Assembly (NCBI GenBank): GCA_002687025.1
Contig: NYZG01000309.1
Location: forward strand, 1 to 7,559
Origin: Candidatus Poribacteria bacterium
Lineage (GTDB): Bacteria > Poribacteria > WGA-4E > GCA-2687025
Direction of reading: 5' to 3'
Length of the DNA: 7,559 nt
How positions within the stretch are numbered: the stretch's first letter is position 1; each line of letters opens with the position of its first letter. The notes under the pieces were generated by a model, which saw only the letters and a program-made list of their open reading frames with translations, did not search any database and had not been told where the DNA came from. Below, in pieces: positions 1-6,112 of the stretch. Position numbers and translations under genes: made by a program.

Positions 1-82
1 GTGAAGTTCGCCTGCGTCCTCATCTGGACCCGCATATGGCATCGACTCAAGAGCGAAAACGCGGATTGAGATAGTCTCTAAG

Positions 83-89
83 TGAGGAG
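83..89 (+). promoter_or_regulatory. Ribosome binding site of nadA
   Basis: The run TGAGGAG lies 6 nt before the ATG at 96 and is a good Shine-Dalgarno match. It supports that ATG as the start of the quinolinate synthase. I could not find a convincing -35/-10 promoter in the 95 nt before the gene. The frame 1-69 is open to a TGA and could be the tail of an upstream gene, but 22 residues are too few to identify. Confidence 0.7.
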
Positions 90-95
90 CCACCG

Positions 96-1181
96 ATGTA
101 TTTCGTCCCGATCGACGAGAAGTACTACCGAATGCGGGCGGACGAGCTCGACGCCCGCATATCCGCCGCCAAGGATGCCCTAGGGGACCGACTCGTGGTC
201 CTGGGCCACCACTACCAGCACGACGACGTCATCAAGTTCGCCGACTACCGCGGCGATTCGTTCAAGCTCTCGCAGATGGCCGCGGCCCAGACGGAAGCCG
301 ACTACATCGTCTTCTGCGGCGTCCACTTCATGGCGGAGAGCGCCGACATCCTGAGCGGCCCCCACCAGCGCGTCTCGCTGCCGGACCTCAAGGCAGGCTG
401 CCACATGGCGGACATGGCCGACATCGACGCCGTTGAGGAGTGCTGGGCCGATCTGATGAGCGTCGTCGGCGAGACCGTCGTTCCGATCACGTACATGAAC
501 TCCGCGGCGGACCTCAAGGCGTTCGTCGGCCGCAACCAGGGCGCCGTCTGCACTTCCGCCAACGCCCGCGCCATACTCGAGTGGTCGTTCGACCAGAAGC
601 GACGGGTTCTGTTTTTCCCGGACGAGCACCTCGGTCGCAACGTCGGATGGGAGATGGGCGTCCCGCTGGGCTCCATGATCCTGTGGGACCCCGACAAGCC
701 GAACGGCGGGAACACGCCCGAGGCTATCGAGGACTCACGCATTGTGCTCTGGAAGGGCAACTGCCCGGTCCATCAGCTCTTCAACGCCAAGCACGTGCAG
801 CGTCTCCGCGAGGTATTCGCGGACATCCAGGTGCTCGTCCACCCGGAGTGCAAGCACGAGGTCGTGGAGCAGGCGGACCTGTCGGGCTCGACCGGCTTCA
901 TCGTCAAGACTATCGAGGAGGCGCAACCGGGCAGCCAGTGGGCAATCGGCACGGAGCTACATCTGGTGAACCGGCTCGCCAAGGAACACCCAGACAAGTT
1001 CATCGTCAGCGTGGACCCAAACATGTGCCTCTGCACGACGATGAACCGCATCGACCGGCCGCACCTGGCGTGGGTGATGGAGAATCTGGTCAAGGGCAGC
1101 GTAGTCAACGAGATCAAGGTGGCCGACGACATCGCCGAGTGGGCGATCATAGCCCTGAACCGCATGCTCGATATCGTGTGA
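96..1181 (+). CDS. nadA: Quinolinate synthase NadA
   Basis: This cytoplasmic 4Fe-4S enzyme condenses iminoaspartate with dihydroxyacetone phosphate to give quinolinate, the precursor of NAD. The 361-aa product carries the family motifs in order: GHHYQ (37-41, substrate His38 and Tyr40), ADYRGDS (49-55), the FCGVHFMAESADIL block (73-86), TYMNSAADLKA (132-142), CTSANA (152-157), VHPEC (248-252), GTE (285-287). The three likely cluster ligands are Cys102 (in KAGCHMA), Cys223 (in GNCPVH) and Cys313 (in CLCTTM, which replaces the more common CPNM). Cys311 is two residues away, so the third ligand is assigned by alignment reasoning only. The length is close to that of NadA proteins lacking long extensions. 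No nadB or nadC is adjacent, so the iminoaspartate source and the next pathway step are encoded elsewhere. The start is fixed by the ribosome binding site at 83-89. The family call is very secure. Confidence 0.97.
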   Translation: MYFVPIDEKYYRMRADELDARISAAKDALGDRLVVLGHHYQHDDVIKFADYRGDSFKLSQMAAAQTEADYIVFCGVHFMAESADILSGPHQRVSLPDLKAGCHMADMADIDAVEECWADLMSVVGETVVPITYMNSAADLKAFVGRNQGAVCTSANARAILEWSFDQKRRVLFFPDEHLGRNVGWEMGVPLGSMILWDPDKPNGGNTPEAIEDSRIVLWKGNCPVHQLFNAKHVQRLREVFADIQVLVHPECKHEVVEQADLSGSTGFIVKTIEEAQPGSQWAIGTELHLVNRLAKEHPDKFIVSVDPNMCLCTTMNRIDRPHLAWVMENLVKGSVVNEIKVADDIAEWAIIALNRMLDIV

Positions 1182-1212
1182 TCGCGCCGCACGCTACACG
1201 CGAGGCGGGCCC

Positions 1213-1788
1213 GTGTTTGCGTGGCACAACTTCATCTACCTCGCGCCCGTCGCCCTGGTGGCGCTTGCGGGCCTGCTCCGCGCCGCTGGCGTCGATGTCG
1301 ACGTGTCGGCCGCGTTGGACACGGCGCACGGCCGTGGCAGGTTGCGCGCCGCGCGCCGTTTCCTCTTCCCGGACTCGCAGGCCGCGGGCATCACGGCCGC
1401 TTTCCTCGTCGCTGGCTGGTCGATCTCCGGGCTCGTGTTCACGCGCGCGTACCCGTCCCTGCAAGCCCTACCGGGGGCCTTACTGGGGGCCGCGGCGTCC
1501 GGCGCCATCGCTTGGGCCACGGGTGTATTGGGCACGGCCGTGGCGCGGCGCATTCTGCCGGCGCAGGAGACCCCTGACTCGCTGGCGGGTCTGGTTGGCC
1601 TAACGGCCACCGTCGTAAGCGACCGGGTCGACGACGCACACGGCCGCGCCCGCGTCACGACGCCTTCCGGGAACGCCATCACGGTAGCGTGTCGCCACGC
1701 CGACAGCGCCGCCGATCCCGAGGCGGGCGAGGAGGTCATGCTCGTGGCTTACGACGAGACCACCGGCACGTTCGACATCATTCGCTAG
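1213..1788 (+). CDS. Membrane protein with C-terminal OB-like domain, YqiJ/NfeD type
   Basis: The product is 191 aa. Hydrophobic segments lie near residues 4-23, 56-78 and 85-110. A soluble, beta-rich tail follows from about 122 to 191 (GLVGLTATVVSDRV, then a Gly-rich turn, then a hydrophobic strand near 154-160 and EEVMLVAYDE). This layout matches E. coli YqiJ: membrane segments, a short Pro-containing linker (here ILPAQET), then an OB fold like that of NfeD proteins. In other bacteria such proteins pair with flotillins and act in membrane organisation, but no flotillin gene is in this window. The start is GTG at 1213, with GAGG 7 nt upstream (1202-1205). It begins 31 nt after nadA on the same strand and could be co-transcribed with it, although the roles look unrelated. 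Family placement is by architecture and a few motifs, so a generic NfeD-like or hypothetical membrane protein is the alternative. Confidence 0.7.
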   Translation: MFAWHNFIYLAPVALVALAGLLRAAGVDVDVSAALDTAHGRGRLRAARRFLFPDSQAAGITAAFLVAGWSISGLVFTRAYPSLQALPGALLGAAASGAIAWATGVLGTAVARRILPAQETPDSLAGLVGLTATVVSDRVDDAHGRARVTTPSGNAITVACRHADSAADPEAGEEVMLVAYDETTGTFDIIR

Positions 1789-1963
1789 CCGGTACAGGCT
1801 GGGCCGATGCAGTGTGCCCCGGGGCCTCTCGTCGGTCGCTGATGGCAGATGCGGCCGCGGCGACCACCCGTGCGCTGAGCCGTCTCGCCTCGTCCACTCG
1901 TGCGCGAGGATGGCGATGCGGCCCCGCCTGCCGGCGCCACCTTCGACGGCGCCCGCGAGCGTG
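1789..1963. other. Convergent intergenic spacer
   Basis: This 175-nt stretch lies between the stop of the YqiJ-like gene (plus strand) and the stop of the phosphohexomutase gene (minus strand). It is GC-rich and holds a GCCCCGGGGC palindrome at 1816-1825 and two copies of GATGCGGCC (1848-1856, 1915-1923). A short hairpin at 1933-1953 is listed separately. I see no convincing coding frame, tRNA or small-RNA shape. Confidence 0.6.
1933..1953 (-). terminator. Possible terminator hairpin downstream of the sugar operon
   Basis: GGCGCC at 1933-1938 and again at 1948-1953 can form a 6-bp all-GC stem around a 9-nt loop. It begins 10 nt beyond the stop codon of the last operon gene, which is where a terminator is expected, and being symmetric it could serve either convergent unit. 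No T-rich tract follows on either strand, so it is not a standard intrinsic terminator. In GC-rich DNA it could arise by chance. Confidence 0.25.
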
Positions 1964-3349
1964 TCAGCGCTGCGCGGACCTTACCAGTTCCTCTGCGTCG
2001 TCCAACAGTCCGGCACACATCGCGGCCGACGGCGCCTCTGCATAGAGTCGCAGCAGGGGTTCGGTGCCGGAGAATCGGAACATGAGCCAGTACCCGTCGT
2101 CGCGCACGAGCTTCACGCCGTCGGTAGTGTCAACGCGGGTCACGGGCGTGTCTCCGACCGTCGCGACGGCCCGCGCGGCAGCTTCGATGCGCGGCCGGGC
2201 GTCCACCGGTACTGTGAGGTCTCGCCGCAGGTATTCCCAAGCCCCGAATTCCCGGGCGGCCGCGGCCCACTCCTCATGCAGCGGGCGCTCCAATCCCGAG
2301 ACGATGCCCGCAAGGATGACCGCGATACGGATGCCATCCCGCTCGGGGATGTAACCGGGCGCCCAAAGGCCGCCGCTCTCCTCGCCGCCCACAAGCACGT
2401 CTCCCCTGGCGATCTCGCGCGCCACGTGCTTGAAGCCGATCGGCGTGGTCGTGACGCCGGCGCCGAACCGTTCGCCGATGCGGTCCAGCATCCCGGTTGT
2501 CGAGACGGTCTTGACGACTCGCCCAGATGCCCCGCTCCGCAACGATGACAGCGCCATCACGCAGAGGATCCGGTGCGGGCTGAAGAACTCCCCGTCGGCC
2601 GTCACGGCCCCGATGCGATCGCCGTCTCCGTCCAACGCCACGCCGAGATCTGCTCCCTCGGCGACGACGGAGCGCTGCAGCATGGCGATGTGCGGGGGGA
2701 TGGGCTCGGGGAACACGCCGCCGAAGGACGGGTTCGCGGAAGTGCGCATCTCCACGACATCGTGCCCCATTTGCCGCAGAACCGATCCACCGACGCCGCT
2801 CGCCGACCCGTGCATGCTATCCACGACTACACGCAGCGGCCGGGCGGGCGACTCGCCAGCGTGCAGGGCGAGAATGCGCTCAGTGTACGCGCCGGCAACG
2901 TCGGCTTGTTCGACCGCGGCGGCCGGTCGCTGGGGCGTCGGCTGATCCACGCAGGCGGCGATACGCGCTACATACTCCTCGGAGGCCGATCCCCCGACGG
3001 CCGACTTGATCTTGATGCCGTTGTACTCGGAAGGGTTGTGGCTGGCCGTGACCATGACGCCGGCTGCGTAGCCGCCGTCAACGACGCACACCGACACCGC
3101 GGGCGTGGTGACAGCGGAGGACGCCAGTGTCACCGGCACGCCCGCGGCAGCCATGGTTTCCGCCACATGACAGCCCATACGGTCGCTCAGGAAGCGCCGG
3201 TCGTACCCCACGGCCACGCCGAGGCCGGCCGTCCCAAGGGCGTGCAGCGCGCACGCAACCGCGCGGGCAACGCGGCCGACGTTTTCGCGCGTGAAGTCGT
3301 CGGCGATGATGCCTCGCCAGCCGTCGGTTCCGAACCTGATGGGCGTCAT
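1964..3349 (-). CDS. Phosphohexomutase (phosphomannomutase/phosphoglucomutase)
   Basis: An alpha-D-phosphohexomutase of 461 aa that moves phosphate between C6 and C1 of a hexose. In this operon the likely reaction is mannose-6-P to mannose-1-P, feeding ManC. All four family loops are visible: TASHNP (101-106, with phosphoserine Ser103), the Mg-binding DGDGDR (240-245), the sugar-specificity loop GGEESGG (321-327), and the phosphate-binding RFSGTEP (425-431). FGTDGWRG (6-13) is the usual N-terminal signature. I chose the ATG at 3349 because it forms an ATGA overlap with the upstream fcl stop and puts FGTDGWRG at the normal distance from the start. A longer in-frame start at 3385 would add 12 residues (MPDDRVV...) and overlap fcl by 40 nt. 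The GEESGG loop is nearer the glucose-type form than the GEMSGH of Pseudomonas PMM/PGM, so mannose specificity is inferred from neighbours. No strong ribosome binding site precedes it, consistent with coupling to fcl. Confidence 0.93.
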   Translation of the reverse strand: MTPIRFGTDGWRGIIADDFTRENVGRVARAVACALHALGTAGLGVAVGYDRRFLSDRMGCHVAETMAAAGVPVTLASSAVTTPAVSVCVVDGGYAAGVMVTASHNPSEYNGIKIKSAVGGSASEEYVARIAACVDQPTPQRPAAAVEQADVAGAYTERILALHAGESPARPLRVVVDSMHGSASGVGGSVLRQMGHDVVEMRTSANPSFGGVFPEPIPPHIAMLQRSVVAEGADLGVALDGDGDRIGAVTADGEFFSPHRILCVMALSSLRSGASGRVVKTVSTTGMLDRIGERFGAGVTTTPIGFKHVAREIARGDVLVGGEESGGLWAPGYIPERDGIRIAVILAGIVSGLERPLHEEWAAAAREFGAWEYLRRDLTVPVDARPRIEAAARAVATVGDTPVTRVDTTDGVKLVRDDGYWLMFRFSGTEPLLRLYAEAPSAAMCAGLLDDAEELVRSAQR

Positions 3350-4299
3350 TCGCGCGTCTTCGCGTACCACTCGATCGTCCGGCAAAGCCCGTCGCGAAAC
3401 GGCGTTTCGGCGCGGAAGCCAAACTCACGGTGCGCCAGGTTGGTGTCGAGGAGACGACGCGGCTGGCCATTTGGCCGTGTCGTGTCCCACCCGATCCGCC
3501 CCTCGTACCCCACGAGCTCGGCGATGGTCTCCGCGAGGCGCCGCGTGGATATCTCGAAGCCGGACCCCACGTTGACCGGAGCGGGCGAGTCGTACAGCGC
3601 CGCGGCGCGCACGATGCCTCGCGCGCCGTCCTCTACGAACAGGAACTCGCGGGTCGGCGTGCCGTCGCCCCAGCACACGACCTCATCACGTCCTTCGTCA
3701 CGGGCCTCCATGAACCGCCGTACGAGGGCCGGGATGACATGCGAGCTCGCCTCGTCGAAATTGTCGCCCGGCCCGTACAGGTTCACGACGAGCAGGTGCG
3801 TGGCGTTGTATCCGTACTGCTGTGCGTACGCCTGGCCCTGCACCAGGAGCAGCTTCTTGGCGAACCCGTAGGGTGCATTCGTCTCTTCGGGGTAACCGTC
3901 CCACAGCTCTTCCTCGCGGAAGGGGATCGATGGCGGCGTCTTCGGGTACGAGCATATCGTGCCGATCCCGACGAACTTCCGCGCGCCATGCTGTCGCGCC
4001 TTGGCGAGCAGAAACAGGTTCATCCGTGCGTTGTCGTCGAAGATCGCCGCCGGGGCATCTCGGTTATATCCGATGCCCCCCACGACCGCCGCGGCGTGGA
4101 TCACGAGGGTGGGGCGGAAGTCGCGATAGACGCGGTCGACAGCGGATTCCGTTCTGAGGTCGTATTCCCGGCTGCGCGGCACGCAGATCTCGTCCACGCG
4201 CCCCTCAAGCCGGCGCCGGATGGCCGACCCAAGGAACCCGGCTCCGCCGGTAAGGAGGACACGCTCGCCGGAGAGCTTGTCCGCAACGTCAGCGTCCAC
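3346..4299 (-). CDS. fcl: GDP-L-fucose synthase type epimerase/reductase
   Basis: A 317-aa extended short-chain dehydrogenase. Family enzymes epimerise C3 and C5 of GDP-4-keto-6-deoxy-D-mannose and reduce C4 with NADPH to give GDP-L-fucose. Visible features are the Rossmann loop TGGAGFLG (17-24), the segment GIGTICSYPK (111-120), the catalytic pair Tyr144/Lys148 in YGFAK, NLYGPGDNF (173-181) and SSHVIPAL (185-192). Set against E. coli WcaG, Thr114 replaces the catalytic Ser107, Cys116 matches Cys109 and His187 matches His179, so both proton-transfer residues are kept. The start is GTG at 4299, with GAGGAG (4308-4313) 8 nt upstream. The gene follows the DUF427 gene after 27 nt, and its stop overlaps the mutase start by 4 nt. 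Because gmd is two genes upstream, GDP-fucose is the simplest product. A reductase or epimerase for another GDP-6-deoxysugar is possible. Confidence 0.92.
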   Translation of the reverse strand: MDADVADKLSGERVLLTGGAGFLGSAIRRRLEGRVDEICVPRSREYDLRTESAVDRVYRDFRPTLVIHAAAVVGGIGYNRDAPAAIFDDNARMNLFLLAKARQHGARKFVGIGTICSYPKTPPSIPFREEELWDGYPEETNAPYGFAKKLLLVQGQAYAQQYGYNATHLLVVNLYGPGDNFDEASSHVIPALVRRFMEARDEGRDEVVCWGDGTPTREFLFVEDGARGIVRAAALYDSPAPVNVGSGFEISTRRLAETIAELVGYEGRIGWDTTRPNGQPRRLLDTNLAHREFGFRAETPFRDGLCRTIEWYAKTRE

Positions 4300-4307
4300 G
4301 TCGATGT

Positions 4308-4313
4308 CTCCTC
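4308..4313 (-). promoter_or_regulatory. Ribosome binding site of fcl
   Basis: On the minus strand this reads GAGGAG and lies 8 nt before the GTG at 4299. It decides the start of the GDP-fucose synthase gene. It sits in one of the two non-overlapping junctions of the operon, so this gene appears to be initiated independently rather than by coupling. Confidence 0.65.
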
Positions 4314-4326
4314 GTCTGCACGCGCG

Positions 4327-4608
4327 CTACTCGACGATCTCAACGCCGCGCCAGAAGGCAACGTACCCTTCGATTTCGCGCGCGGCCTCCTTCGTCCGAG
4401 GGTAATACCACGCCGCGTCCTCATTCACATCGTCGGCCACTACCACGTCGTAGCAGCTCGCGACTCCCTTCCACCCACAGATCGTCTGCGTCTTGCTCTC
4501 GCGCACATGTTCGCGTCGTAGGGCTTCTGGTGGGAAGTAGTGGTTGTTCTCGACGACGCGCGTCGCGTCGCTCTCCGCCAGCGTGACGCCCTGCCAGACG
4601 GCTTTCAT
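4327..4608 (-). CDS. DUF427 domain protein
   Basis: A 93-aa protein that is essentially one DUF427 domain. Recognisable features are the opening MKAVWQGVTLAES, the VVENNHYFPPEAL block (18-30), TICGWKGVASCYDV (42-55), and the ending AAWYYP...AAREIEGYVAFWRGVEI (65-91). These aromatic, Trp-rich motifs are highly characteristic of the family. Its biochemical role is unknown to me and I do not assign one. No signal peptide or membrane segment is seen, so it is probably cytoplasmic. The start ATG at 4608 is well supported: GGAGG (4616-4620) lies 7 nt upstream, and the start overlaps the stop of the methyltransferase gene as ATGA. A longer continuation of the same frame up to 5235 has the wrong composition before this Met and is only a shadow of the methyltransferase. 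Its place between gmd and fcl is unusual for a sugar operon. Confidence 0.88.
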   Translation of the reverse strand: MKAVWQGVTLAESDATRVVENNHYFPPEALRREHVRESKTQTICGWKGVASCYDVVVADDVNEDAAWYYPRTKEAAREIEGYVAFWRGVEIVE

Positions 4609-5078
4609 CTTGCGTCCTCCGCCTCGGGCTCGCCCCGCCACGGGATGCAGCGATGCGCGAACGTCTTCAGCGACCGGCTCTTCACGACGATTGCCTCGGG
4701 CTGCAGGGTGTAAGTGTACATGTTCAGCAGCGACAGCAGGTCGAGAAGGGAGGCGTATCCTGAGAAGCCCGAGAGATCGACGTAGATCTTGCTGAACGAC
4801 TTCCCGAGGCCCAGCAGCGCCGGCATGTCGAAGGCGTCGATCGCCTCGAAGCGCAGATGCGGCCGCATCTCGCGCGCCCGTTCGATGCATTCCGGACTGA
4901 TGTCCGTCCCGATGACATCGGGCGCGACCTGCGCGATGAGGTCCGTCGTCGTCCCCCACTCGCACCCGACCTCGAGTACGACATCGTCCGGTCGTACGTG
5001 CTTCGAGATCGTCGCGCGGTACTCCTTGACGCCCATCGTCCCGATGTAAATGGTCCTTGGGCGCAGCTGCCTGACCAT
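4605..5078 (-). CDS. Small class I SAM-dependent methyltransferase
   Basis: A 157-aa Rossmann-type methyltransferase of unknown substrate. Motif I is VVLEVGCEWGTTT (33-45). Its first acidic residue is Glu36, and Glu40 stands where the middle Gly of the usual GxGxG usually lies. The motif II acid is Asp59 in IGTDIS. A post-motif strand IYVDLSGFSGYASLL (98-112) and a late strand AIVVKSRSLK (129-138) complete a short fold. I chose the ATG at 5078 (MVRQLRPRTIYIG): its A is the last base of the gmd TGA stop, giving TGATG coupling. The frame stays open up to 5204, but the added residues read as Gly/Arg-rich shadow of gmd. The 3' end overlaps the DUF427 start by 4 nt. Context could suggest O-methylation of a sugar, but the fold does not resemble a typical sugar O-methyltransferase I can name. 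RNA, protein or small-molecule substrates are equally possible. Confidence 0.8.
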   Translation of the reverse strand: MVRQLRPRTIYIGTMGVKEYRATISKHVRPDDVVLEVGCEWGTTTDLIAQVAPDVIGTDISPECIERAREMRPHLRFEAIDAFDMPALLGLGKSFSKIYVDLSGFSGYASLLDLLSLLNMYTYTLQPEAIVVKSRSLKTFAHRCIPWRGEPEAEDAR

Positions 5079-6112
5079 CAGCCGAATTCTCGCACCGCGC
5101 GGCTCTCCGGGCCGAGTATCCCGGACTTCTGCTCCTCCAGCAGCCGAATGTCCGCGTCCACCATCGCGGTGACGAGGTCCGCGAACGTGAGCTCCGGCTC
5201 CCACCCGAGCTTCTCGCGCGCCTTGGACGCATCACCTAGCAGCAGGTTCACATCAGTAGGACGGAGGTACCTCGGGTCGATCTCGACGTAGTCTTCCCAA
5301 TTCAGCCCGACGTGCGTGAAGGCGTGGACCAGGAACTCCCGCACCGAATGCGTCTCGCCGGTCGCGACGACATAGTCGTCCGGCTCGTCCTGCTGCACCA
5401 TGAGCCACATAGCGCGGACGTAGTCCTGCGCGTGGCCCCAATCCCGCTTGGAGTCCAGGTTCCCGAGGTACAGCTTGTCCTGTAGCCCCTCCCGAATGTG
5501 CGCAACGGCGCGCGTGATCTTGCGTGTCACGAACCGTGGGTCCCGCCTGGGGCTCTCGTGGTTGAAGAGAATGCCGTTGGACGCGTGGAACCCGTAGGCG
5601 TCGCGATAGTTCACGGTCATCCAGTAGGCGTACACCTTCGCGGCGCCGTAGGGGCTCTGGGGGCAGAACGGCGTCAGCTCGGTCTGTGGCGTCTCGCGAA
5701 CGGCGCCGAACATCTCGGAGCTGCTTGCCTGATAGAACCGAGGTTTCGCGCCGCTTCCGCGGATCGCTTCCAGCATGCGAGTAGTGCCGAGCCCGGTCGT
5801 GTCGCCTGTGTACTCCGGCTGATCGAAGCTCACGCGCACATGGCTCTGCGCTGCGAGGTGGTACACCTCATCGGGCGCGATTTCGTTGAGCAGCCGGCCC
5901 AGGTTCGTGGAGTCGGTGATGTCACCGTAATGCAGGAACAGCCGGGCGCCCGATTCGTGCGGGTCCTGGTACAGGTGGTTTATGCGACCGGTGTTGAACG
6001 TGCTCGCGCGCCGGATGATCCCGTGGACCTCGTAGTCCTGTTCCAGCAGGAGCTCCGTAAGATACGAGCCGTCCTGGCCGTTGATGCCGGTGATGAGCGC
6101 CTTAGTTGCCAT
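5078..6112 (-). CDS. gmd: GDP-mannose 4,6-dehydratase
   Basis: A 344-aa NADP-dependent dehydratase that turns GDP-D-mannose into GDP-4-keto-6-deoxy-D-mannose, the branch point to GDP-fucose, GDP-rhamnose and related sugars. Evidence in order: the Rossmann motif GINGQDG (9-15), RRASTFNTGRI (34-44), HYGDITD (61-67), HLAAQSHV (85-92), catalytic SSSE (130-133) with Tyr155 and Lys159 in SPYGAAK, NHESPRR (184-190), RDWGHAQDYV (223-232), YLRPTDVNLLLGDASKA (282-298). These map to E. coli Thr132, Glu134, Tyr156 and Lys160, with Ser at the Thr position. After NHESPRR the sequence reads DPRF instead of the common GETF. The start ATG at 6112 has AAGGGGG (6119-6125) 6 nt upstream and lies 11 nt inside the manC 3' end. 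Length is slightly below the usual 345-370 aa. The family call is very secure. Confidence 0.97.
   Translation of the reverse strand: MATKALITGINGQDGSYLTELLLEQDYEVHGIIRRASTFNTGRINHLYQDPHESGARLFLHYGDITDSTNLGRLLNEIAPDEVYHLAAQSHVRVSFDQPEYTGDTTGLGTTRMLEAIRGSGAKPRFYQASSSEMFGAVRETPQTELTPFCPQSPYGAAKVYAYWMTVNYRDAYGFHASNGILFNHESPRRDPRFVTRKITRAVAHIREGLQDKLYLGNLDSKRDWGHAQDYVRAMWLMVQQDEPDDYVVATGETHSVREFLVHAFTHVGLNWEDYVEIDPRYLRPTDVNLLLGDASKAREKLGWEPELTFADLVTAMVDADIRLLEEQKSGILGPESRAVREFG

Noticed and set aside
1..69. Tail of an upstream gene (open frame ending with TGA at 67-69)
   Set aside because: 22 codons are too few to judge, and another frame is also open to a stop at 72-74. Not annotated.
66..80. 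GAGA-TAG-TCTC inverted repeat before nadA as an operator
   Set aside because: The stem is only 4 bp with a 3-nt centre, and I cannot match it to a known NAD-biosynthesis repressor site.
440..1603. A 387-codon plus-strand open frame over nadA and the next gene
   Set aside because: It is Arg/Gly/Pro-rich, has no recognisable motif, and lies across two well-supported genes in another frame. It is a typical GC-rich shadow.
1813..1860. Palindromes GCCCCGGGGC and GCGGCCGC in the convergent spacer as regulatory sites
   Set aside because: They are short GC-only palindromes without a loop, T-tract or repeated partner, and are expected by chance in such GC-rich DNA.
2573..3871. A 432-codon plus-strand open frame antisense to the mutase and fcl
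   Set aside because: The composition is His/Arg-rich without domains, while the opposite strand shows complete catalytic motifs of two enzymes.
3430..4521. A 363-codon plus-strand open frame antisense to fcl and the DUF427 gene
   Set aside because: It crosses a real gene junction, has no family motif, and is explained by high GC content at third codon positions of the minus-strand genes.
4327..5235. A single 302-aa minus-strand protein ending in DUF427
   Set aside because: Only the last 93 residues look like protein. The earlier part is the methyltransferase gene read in the wrong frame, so this is not a fusion.
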